From [Flexibacter] sp. ATCC 35208 (GTDB lineage: Bacteria > Bacteroidota > Bacteroidia > Chitinophagales > Chitinophagaceae), in assembly GCF_001975825.1 (NCBI RefSeq), contig NZ_MTKN01000040.1, positions 10,158-74,157 on the forward strand: DNA of 64,000 bases. Reading direction: 5' to 3'. Under the pieces are notes generated by a model. The model saw only the letters and a program-made list of their open reading frames with translations. It searched no databases and was not told where the DNA came from. This document shows positions 59,094 through 64,000 of this stretch, in pieces. Both the position numbers and the translations under genes were made by a program. Numbering within the stretch: position 1 is the stretch's first letter; every line of letters starts with the position of its first letter.

Positions 59094-60224
59094 CTAAAGT
59101 CTTTGTTTCAGCTGCGGCACCATTCTGTTCTTCCACTGGGCATAATTTCCTGTTAAAATCTGTTTCCGGGCTTCTTTCACCAGCTCCAGGTAAAACGCCA
59201 GGTTATGAATACTGGCCAGTGTCATACCCAGGATCTCTCCGGCTACGAACAGGTGACGGAGATAAGCTTTGCTATATTGGCTGGAAGCGAAGCAGGGACT
59301 GTTTTCGTCAATTGGCGAAAAATCGTCTGCCCACTTTTTGTTTTTGATATTGATGACACCGTTCCAGGTGAAGAGCATACCGTTACGACCATTGCGGGTC
59401 GGCATTACGCAGTCGAACATATCCACACCTAAAGCGATGTTTTCCAGGATGTTCCATGGAGTACCCACGCCCATCAGGTAACGGGGTTTCTCTTTTGGCA
59501 GAATGTCGCATACCAGTCCGCACATTTCGTACATATCTGCTTCCGGTTCACCTACGCTGAGGCCACCAATAGCATTGCCGGCACATTCGCGGGCAGCAAT
59601 TTCCGTGGCGGAGATGGTACGGAGGTCTTTGAAAGTACTACCCTGTACGATAGGGAACAGGGTCTGTTCATATCCATAAGCAGGTTGTGTTTCCTTTAAC
59701 CGGGCAATACAGCGGTCCAGCCAGCGGTGCGTGAGCTCCATCGACTTTTTCGCATAGCGGTATTCGGATGGGTAGGGCGGACATTCATCGAAGGCCATAA
59801 TGATATCGGCTCCGATGGTACGCTGGATGTCCATAACATTTTCAGGGGTGAAAAGGTGACGGGATCCATCTATATGACTTTGAAAAAGGCAACCTTCTTC
59901 CTTGATCTTTCTGTTAGCGGCGAGGGAAAACACCTGATAACCACCACTATCTGTGAGAATAGGGCGATCCCAGCCATTGAACTTGTGGAGGCCACCGGCT
60001 TTGGAAAGGATCTCCGTACCTGGGCGCAGGTAAAGGTGATAGGTGTTGCCAAGGATGATTTGGGCCTGGACATCCTGTTTAACCTGCTCCTGTGTCAGGG
60101 CTTTTACACTGCCTACAGTGCCGACAGGCATGAAAATAGGCGTTTCAATCACCCCGTGACCGGTGGTGATGACGCCGGCACGGGCTTTACTTTCACTATC
60201 AGTTGTTGTCAGTTCAAATATCAT
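59094..60224 (-). CDS. tgt: tRNA-guanine transglycosylase (queuine tRNA-ribosyltransferase)
   Basis: A 376-residue base-exchange enzyme that puts preQ1 into the wobble position of Asp, Asn, His and Tyr tRNAs. ILTDSGGYQVFSL at about 89-101 (Asp92 general acid/base), GGLSVGEP, and GVDMFDCVMPTRNGRNG with nucleophilic Asp268. The zinc site of the E. coli enzyme (CxCxxC...H) reads S309-x-C311-xx-S314, with the His kept in ASIHNL (340). Two of three Cys ligands are therefore missing by my alignment. The ATG at 60224 gives MIFELTTTDS; -7 element 18 bp upstream. Followed by lptF-like gene at 21 bp. Confidence 0.95.
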   Translation of the reverse strand: MIFELTTTDSESKARAGVITTGHGVIETPIFMPVGTVGSVKALTQEQVKQDVQAQIILGNTYHLYLRPGTEILSKAGGLHKFNGWDRPILTDSGGYQVFSLAANRKIKEEGCLFQSHIDGSRHLFTPENVMDIQRTIGADIIMAFDECPPYPSEYRYAKKSMELTHRWLDRCIARLKETQPAYGYEQTLFPIVQGSTFKDLRTISATEIAARECAGNAIGGLSVGEPEADMYEMCGLVCDILPKEKPRYLMGVGTPWNILENIALGVDMFDCVMPTRNGRNGMLFTWNGVINIKNKKWADDFSPIDENSPCFASSQYSKAYLRHLFVAGEILGMTLASIHNLAFYLELVKEARKQILTGNYAQWKNRMVPQLKQRL

Positions 60225-60242
60225 CTGGCGATTTTCAGGGGG

Positions 60243-60250
60243 CAAAAATA
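60243..60250 (-). promoter_or_regulatory. -7 promoter element (TATTTTTG) for tgt
   Basis: Exact TAnnTTTG match, minus strand, 18 bp before the tgt ATG at 60224. Confidence 0.65.
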
Positions 60251-60350
60251 AGGGATTATGGGGTACAACCTATTTTTTCCCCGGAAGGGGTGCGAACAGG
60301 GCTGGAAAAATCTTTTTTTCCACAGCACTATACAGATAATTGAAATCATA

Positions 60351-60358
60351 TATATTTG
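60351..60358 (+). promoter_or_regulatory. -7 promoter element (TATATTTG) for the GT2 gene
   Basis: Exact TAnnTTTG match 7 bp before the ATG at 60366, divergent from the tgt promoter. Confidence 0.65.
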
Positions 60359-60365
60359 CTACGCT

Positions 60366-61499
60366 ATGTTGTATAACTTAGGCTTAGTAGCCTTTTACAG
60401 TTTTGCTACCGTTGCAGGGATACAGATTCTCTATTACCTGATCGTCTTTTCCAGGGTAGCTTTTTATCGCCGTACCTTCGACGTGGATGCAGAGCCGGAA
60501 GCACAGTTCTCAGTTATTATCTGTGCCAAGGATGAGGAATTGAACCTGCAGAAAAACCTGCCTTCCGTACTTTTACAGCGATTTCACGATAAAAAAAATC
60601 CGTCTTTTGAGGTCATTGTTGTGAATGACAACTCAGAAGATGATACAAAATATTACCTCCGGTCAATAGAAGTTGGTTATCCACATTATCGCCATATTGA
60701 GATTAAACAACCTGCCAAGTTTATTCCTGGTAAGAAGTTTCCACTTTCAATGGGAATCAGGTCAGCAAAATTTGAAAATATCCTGCTGACAGATGCAGAT
60801 TGTAAGCCCAGCAGTACTTATTGGTTAGCACTGATGAGTCAGGGTTTTACGGATGGGAAGGAGATTGTGCTGGGGTATAGTCCTTATGTAAAGAAACCGG
60901 GGTTGCTGAATAAGGTGATTCGTTATGAGACTTATTTCAGTGCTTTGCAATACCTGGGTTTTGCGCTGAGTGGTGTGACTTATATGGGTGTGGGGCGGAA
61001 CCTGGCTTATAAGAGGGAGTTGTTTAACCGTCAGAAGGGGTTTACGGCGCATCATCATATTGCTTCGGGCGATGATGATCTGTTTGTGAATGCGGCGGCG
61101 AATAGGGGGAATGTTGGTGTGGTGATCAATAAACAGGCATTTACTTATTCTGAGCCGAAGACGAGCTGGCGGAAGTGGTTTTTGCAGAAGACAAGGCATA
61201 TGAGTACTGGTAAGCATTACCGGTTTAGTCATAAATTCCTGTTGGGGTTGTTTAGTTTGACGCATTTCCTGTTTTACCCGCTGTTTATAGCGAGTTTATT
61301 TTTTCAGCCGATGATGATTTATGTGTTGGGGATATTTGGGGGGAAGATGTTGTTGCAGTCGGTGATTACGTTTATGGCAATGAAGAAGCTGGATGAGGGG
61401 GATTTGTTTAAGTTCAGCTGGTTTATGGATATGTTTATGTGTTTATATTATTTGATATTTACGCCGGCGTTGTTGTTTAAGTCGAAGAACAGGTGGTAA
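60366..61499 (+). CDS. Membrane-anchored glycosyltransferase family 2
   Basis: A 377-residue processive-type GT-A transferase. An N-terminal membrane helix (LGLVAFYSFATVAGIQILYYLIVF) precedes the GT2 domain: FSVIICAKDEELNLQKNLPS, VVNDNSEDDT, NILLTDADCKPSS (the DxD-like DAD), then GDDDLFVNAAA (ED-like acceptor motif) and KTSWRKWFLQKTRHMSTGKHY (a QxxRW-like region). Three C-terminal helices end the protein. It likely extends a lipid-linked glycan. The ATG at 60366 follows a -7 element; the longer frame upstream has no signal. Confidence 0.92.
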   Translation: MLYNLGLVAFYSFATVAGIQILYYLIVFSRVAFYRRTFDVDAEPEAQFSVIICAKDEELNLQKNLPSVLLQRFHDKKNPSFEVIVVNDNSEDDTKYYLRSIEVGYPHYRHIEIKQPAKFIPGKKFPLSMGIRSAKFENILLTDADCKPSSTYWLALMSQGFTDGKEIVLGYSPYVKKPGLLNKVIRYETYFSALQYLGFALSGVTYMGVGRNLAYKRELFNRQKGFTAHHHIASGDDDLFVNAAANRGNVGVVINKQAFTYSEPKTSWRKWFLQKTRHMSTGKHYRFSHKFLLGLFSLTHFLFYPLFIASLFFQPMMIYVLGIFGGKMLLQSVITFMAMKKLDEGDLFKFSWFMDMFMCLYYLIFTPALLFKSKNRW

Positions 61500-61522
61500 T
61501 AGCAAAGGCCAGGTATTTTTTG

Positions 61523-61530
61523 TAATTTTG
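61523..61530 (+). promoter_or_regulatory. -7 promoter element (TAATTTTG)
   Basis: Exact TAnnTTTG match only 6 bp before the ATG at 61536, implying a leaderless or near-leaderless transcript. Confidence 0.5.
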
Positions 61531-61535
61531 TACAA

Positions 61536-61784
61536 ATGTTAAGTAATGATACCCGTAGAAAACTTGAACATATCGTTAGAGGCCTTAGCCTTGAAGGGGA
61601 AGCAGATCATTGCACAGCAACCCGAAATTACTTATGCGCAAGCTTTAGCACAAGTAGAACGGTTAAAAAAGACTTCGAACGTAACGCAATCATCAAAAAA
61701 GAGCAGGCCCCAAACCTAACCTTTTTAAAAAATAAAGACTTTTATCTGCCCGGAGACGAGACGTTCTCCGGGCAGTCTTTTTAA
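61536..61784 (+). CDS. Truncated protein resembling the N-terminus of Bacteroidota polyvalent proteins
   Basis: An 82-residue protein: SNDTRRKLEHIVRG, then EADHCTATRNYLCASFSTSRTVKKDFE and IIKKEQAPNLTFLKNKDF. This matches, from my recollection of the family, the first 60 residues of larger Bacteroidota proteins annotated as putative polyvalent protein kinase domain proteins, found on mobile elements. Here it stops early, and its last codons (LPGDETFSGQSF) lie inside a rho-independent terminator hairpin. That layout suggests a 3'-truncated remnant joined to an existing terminator, or a genuine short form. Recognition is by eye, so confidence is moderate. Confidence 0.5.
   Translation: MLSNDTRRKLEHIVRGLSLEGEADHCTATRNYLCASFSTSRTVKKDFERNAIIKKEQAPNLTFLKNKDFYLPGDETFSGQSF
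61748..61780 (+). terminator. Rho-independent terminator overlapping the preceding ORF
   Basis: GCCCGGAGA, 8-nt loop, TCTCCGGGC, AGTC, then TTTTT. The stop codon of the 61536 gene (TAA, 61782-61784) comes after the T tract. Confidence 0.85.
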
Positions 61785-61818
61785 ATACATCCGGTTTCAC
61801 TATTTCAGAATAGCATCC

Positions 61819-61826
61819 TACCTTTG
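61819..61826 (+). promoter_or_regulatory. -7 promoter element (TACCTTTG) for rsmG
   Basis: Exact TAnnTTTG match 9 bp before the ATG at 61836. A TTTC about 20 bp upstream may serve as the -33. Confidence 0.6.
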
Positions 61827-61835
61827 CGCCTACAT

Positions 61836-62459
61836 ATGGACATCATTCAAAAATACTTCGGGGACTTCACCCCTACTCAGGTCGAACAATTCTCAGCACT
61901 GTTCGAACTTTACAAGGATTGGAACGAAAAGATCAACGTCATTTCCCGTAAAGACATTGATGCCTTATATGAAAAACACGTCCTGCACTCACTGGCAATC
62001 GCTGCAATTGCTGACTTCCCGGATGGCCACCAGGTAATCGACCTCGGTACTGGTGGTGGTTTCCCAGGCATCCCCCTGGCCATCTTTTTCCCGGGGGTAA
62101 AGTTCCACCTTGTGGATGCCATCGGTAAAAAGATCAAGGTCGTACAGGGTGTAGCCGAAGCCCTGGAATTAAAGAACGTAACCACTGCCCACTCCCGCGC
62201 AGAAGATATCAGGGATAGAAAATTCGATGTGATTGTATCCCGTGCCGTAGCCCCCCTCAAGGACCTCTGGCGCTGGGGAAAACCATTGGTTAAAAAAGCG
62301 CCTGCTCATGCCCAGGAACCCGGTCTCATCTGCCTGAAAGGCGGCGACCTGGCCCTGGAAGTACAGGAAAGTGGCCTCAGACCCCGCCTCACTCCCGTTT
62401 ACCAGCTATTCCCTGAAGAGTTCTTCAAGGAAAAATTCGTAGTAGTGGTAAATAAGTAA
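61836..62459 (+). CDS. rsmG: 16S rRNA (guanine(527)-N7)-methyltransferase RsmG
   Basis: A 207-residue class I SAM methyltransferase. Motif block VIDLGTGGGFPGIPLAIFFP (about 65-84), FHLVDAIGKKIKVVQGV and SRAVAPLKDLWRWGKP are the RsmG pattern. An N-terminal helical part (WNEKINVISRKDIDALYEKHVLHSL) precedes it. It methylates G527 in the 530 loop; loss gives low-level streptomycin resistance in other bacteria. The ATG at 61836 is chosen over the TTG overlapping the -7 element. It follows a truncated gene and precedes the ECF sigma gene by 109 bp. Confidence 0.96.
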   Translation: MDIIQKYFGDFTPTQVEQFSALFELYKDWNEKINVISRKDIDALYEKHVLHSLAIAAIADFPDGHQVIDLGTGGGFPGIPLAIFFPGVKFHLVDAIGKKIKVVQGVAEALELKNVTTAHSRAEDIRDRKFDVIVSRAVAPLKDLWRWGKPLVKKAPAHAQEPGLICLKGGDLALEVQESGLRPRLTPVYQLFPEEFFKEKFVVVVNK

Positions 62460-62568
62460 AAATAATTCCTCTCTTAAATTATTGGTTTTCATTATTTATA
62501 GGCTAAATTCAAAAAAACTTTACTGAACTTTAAAATATCCTGCATTTTCCTTCGTCTCCAATAATAAG

Positions 62569-63153
62569 ATGAAAGAATTGCTCCTCACAAAAACGCCTCT
62601 AGCTATGGCTGCTGAACAAAATGAGCGCATACAGGAAACGGTGCGGAAGGAGCGGCAACGTCTACTCCATTTTATCCGGAAACGGGTGAATAATGTGGCG
62701 GATGCAGAAGATATTTTACAGGACGTTTTGTATCAGTTTACGGAATACTCCCGGTTGGGTAGTCAGATTGACTCTATTACCGCCTGGTTATTCACCGTAA
62801 CACGCAATAAAATTACCGACTGGTTTCGCAAGAAACGGGAGACTACCTTCAGCGATCATACACAGGAAATAGATGGAGAAGAGACTTTGTTCCTATCCGA
62901 ACTGATAGCCGATCAGGATGCCAGAAGTGATGCACCACTCACACGAAAAATTTTAGCAGAAGCGATTATGGAAGCCATAGAAGAGCTGCCGGAAGAACAG
63001 CGCTATGCATTTATACAGCATGAACTGGAAGGGAAATCCTTCAAGGAATTGTCTGCTGAAACCGGCATCTCCGTGAATACCCTATTGTCGAGAAAACGCT
63101 ACGCTGTACTGCACCTTCGCGAACGGCTGGCACAATTGTATGAAGAATTGTAA
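62569..63153 (+). CDS. ECF-type RNA polymerase sigma factor
   Basis: A 194-residue sigma factor. Region 2 (about 28-100) has QRLLHFIRKRVNNVADAEDILQDVLYQF and WLFTVTRNKITDWFRKK; region 4 (about 135-185) has IEELPEEQRYAFIQHELEGKSFKELSAETGISVNTLLSRKR, a helix-turn-helix. No sigma 1.1 or region 3. ECF factors direct transcription of stress, envelope or uptake genes when freed from an anti-sigma factor. A small membrane protein gene follows, starting inside or just after this stop codon; it may be the partner. Confidence 0.93.
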   Translation: MKELLLTKTPLAMAAEQNERIQETVRKERQRLLHFIRKRVNNVADAEDILQDVLYQFTEYSRLGSQIDSITAWLFTVTRNKITDWFRKKRETTFSDHTQEIDGEETLFLSELIADQDARSDAPLTRKILAEAIMEAIEELPEEQRYAFIQHELEGKSFKELSAETGISVNTLLSRKRYAVLHLRERLAQLYEEL

Positions 63154-63163
63154 AACACATTAT

Positions 63164-63604
63164 ATGTTTAAGAGAGGAGACAAAAAGCCGAAGGCTTTAC
63201 ATATTTTAAAGTTCATTGTCATGGGGGCGGTTTTCGTCACCGCACTGGGCTTCGGTATCCGTGAACTGTGGAATTGCCTGATACCTGAATTATTCCATGG
63301 ACCAGTTATTACTTTCTGGCAGGGTTTAGGCCTTTGCCTGTTGGGTAAAATGCTCTTTGGCTGGCATGGCGGCGGCCCGGGTGGTTTCAGAAGAAACAGA
63401 AGAGCCTGGGATGAAAAGCTGAAAGAACGCTATGCGAATATGACACCAGAAGACAGAGAGCGAATGAAAGAAGGATTGAAGAACTGGTGCCGACCTAATA
63501 ACCGCTTTAGCCGCTGGTATGATGATATCGACGCAAATGCGGATCAGCCTAAACACGACGCTAAACAGGAAGAAAGTAAACCAGATATAGGAACCAATAT
63601 TTAA
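63164..63604 (+). CDS. Small membrane protein downstream of the ECF sigma gene
   Basis: A 146-residue protein of no recognised family. Two hydrophobic helices (about 16-34: HILKFIVMGAVFVTALGFG; 50-65: ITFWQGLGLCLLGKML) bracket a short loop, then a Gly-rich turn (WHGGGPGGFRRNRR) and a cytoplasmic, charged helical tail (ERYANMTPEDRERMKEGLKNW) and an acidic end. The start at 63164 follows the sigma stop by 10 bp; an ATG at 63140 overlaps it by 14 bp. Position and topology fit a regulator of the sigma factor, but there is no anti-sigma motif to confirm it. Confidence 0.7.
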   Translation: MFKRGDKKPKALHILKFIVMGAVFVTALGFGIRELWNCLIPELFHGPVITFWQGLGLCLLGKMLFGWHGGGPGGFRRNRRAWDEKLKERYANMTPEDRERMKEGLKNWCRPNNRFSRWYDDIDANADQPKHDAKQEESKPDIGTNI

Positions 63605-63653
63605 TGTAGCCATGCGCTCCTTTGCCATTCAACCATCTACAACTTTTAATGCT

Positions 63654-63863
63654 ATGACAGGCATATTCAAAACTAATATAGCGACACCGGAAGAAAGAAC
63701 AAATGTACTCCATGCCATCCGGAACAATTATGAAGTAGGTCAGTGCCATGTAGACCTCGAAGATTGTGATAAGGTATTGAGGATTGTGAATATGAGTGTG
63801 GAAGAGAATGAGATGATAAAATTTGTGCAGCAGCAGGGGTTTAATTGTGAGGTATTAGATTAA
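63654..63863 (+). CDS. Small HMA-like (ferredoxin-fold) protein
   Basis: A 69-residue protein whose pattern fits a beta-alpha-beta-beta-alpha-beta fold: GIFKTNI, EERTNVLHAIRNN, CHVDLED, KVLRIVNMS, VEENEMIKFVQQQ, FNCEVLD. This resembles heavy-metal-associated domains without the usual CxxC (one Cys in QCHVDLEDC, another in FNCEV). The ATG at 63654 is chosen to start at the first strand; an ATG at 63612 would add 14 residues. It lies 49 bp after the membrane protein gene, and ends before a terminator, so the three genes form a unit. Confidence 0.65.
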   Translation: MTGIFKTNIATPEERTNVLHAIRNNYEVGQCHVDLEDCDKVLRIVNMSVEENEMIKFVQQQGFNCEVLD

Positions 63864-63888
63864 CAGATATTTTACGGATTACGATGAT

Positions 63889-63918
63889 AAAAAGGATGTA
63901 CATTGTGCATCCTTTTTT
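63889..63918 (+). terminator. Terminator after the sigma-factor cassette
   Basis: AAAAAGGATGtACA pairs with TGTGCATCCTTTTT (one T-G wobble on this strand), followed by T. 25 bp after the stop. Confidence 0.85.
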
Positions 63919-63920
63919 AA

Positions 63921-64000
63921 TTGAAAATAGAGAAGCTGACACTGCATTTGATTCAGCAACAGAAAGAAATAGAGGAATTGAAAGCGCTGATTAAGAAATA
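63921..64000 (+). pseudogene. Coiled-coil C-terminal fragment at window end
   Basis: From TTG at 63921 to the window end the frame reads LKIEKLTLHLIQQQ then EIEELKALIKK, a regular heptad coiled coil. It begins directly after an in-frame TAA and has no ATG. The text looks like the last residues of a tail-fibre or S74 peptidase (endosialidase chaperone) domain protein. It could be a stranded 3' end of a lost gene. It is cut by the window, so this is low confidence. Confidence 0.3.

Overview
The window reads as chromosomal DNA of a Bacteroidota bacterium, most likely a Chitinophaga-like member of the Chitinophagaceae. The grounds are: a SusC/SusD outer-membrane pair, PorP/SprF proteins and type IX secretion (T9SS) sorting domains, PKD-repeat giant adhesins ending in gliding-motility type C-termini, a DUF3467 protein, a DUF2795 protein, and many promoters carrying the Bacteroidota -7 element TAnnTTTG with no good Shine-Dalgarno sequences. 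The genus assignment is an inference. I saw no rRNA, tRNA, CRISPR array, intact insertion sequence or prophage.

Layout. 1-2.9 kb: a cut-off cupin gene, an S24-family (LexA/CI-like) repressor with an operator-like motif at its own promoter, a small four-helix membrane protein, and an SdpI-like membrane protein followed by a hairpin-rich intergenic region that carries a second copy of the operator motif. 3-5.9 kb: aspartokinase, an Ldh2-family dehydrogenase and a DUF3467 protein. 5.9-11.5 kb: a SusCD pair flanked by what look like decayed remains of a second SusCD copy. 11.5-13.8 kb: two overlapping genes for an exported ComEA-like helix-hairpin-helix protein and a partner envelope protein. 13.9-26.5 kb: housekeeping genes (deoxynucleoside kinase, trpS, gatC, two LolD/MacB-type ABC ATPases, cobalamin adenosyltransferase, fabI, recN, a TPR protein, a coiled-coil zinc-ribbon protein, a NIF3 protein, an M32 carboxypeptidase).

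26.7-34.6 kb: an exported rhodanese-thioredoxin fusion, a 1623-residue PKD adhesin with its PorP/SprF partner, a peroxiredoxin, and a tiny secreted protein that is almost only a T9SS sorting domain. 34.6-41.2 kb: two RlmI/RlmK-like methyltransferases, grpE-dnaJ, and two glycosyltransferases separated by a 103/104-bp tandem duplication. 41.4-47.6 kb: a VWA-domain lipid- or envelope-linked protein with a repetitive linker, hpt, a LysM glucosaminidase with a Pro/Ala/Thr repeat stalk, an O-methyltransferase and a LOG-family protein. 47.6-48.4 kb is a gene-free stretch with dispersed and direct repeats. 48.4-53.8 kb: a beta-barrel protein and a second adhesin plus PorP/SprF pair, this time on the minus strand. 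54-61.5 kb: recG, a large-palindrome intergenic region, a eukaryotic-type citrate synthase, an LptF/G-type permease, tgt and a family 2 glycosyltransferase. 61.5-64 kb: a truncated gene related to Bacteroidota mobile-element proteins, rsmG, an ECF sigma factor followed by a small membrane protein and an HMA-like protein, and the start of a coiled-coil fragment at the window edge.

Functionally the window mixes core metabolism with envelope biology. The cell-surface part (two T9SS adhesin/PorP modules, a minimal T9SS cargo, SusCD, the HHH/beta-barrel pair, the LysM enzyme and the VWA protein) is the most distinctive. The most unusual signals are the shared three-half-site operator, the traces of a duplicated and decayed SusCD locus, the exported ComEA-like operon, the ECF-sigma cassette, and several families of intergenic palindromes and minisatellites.
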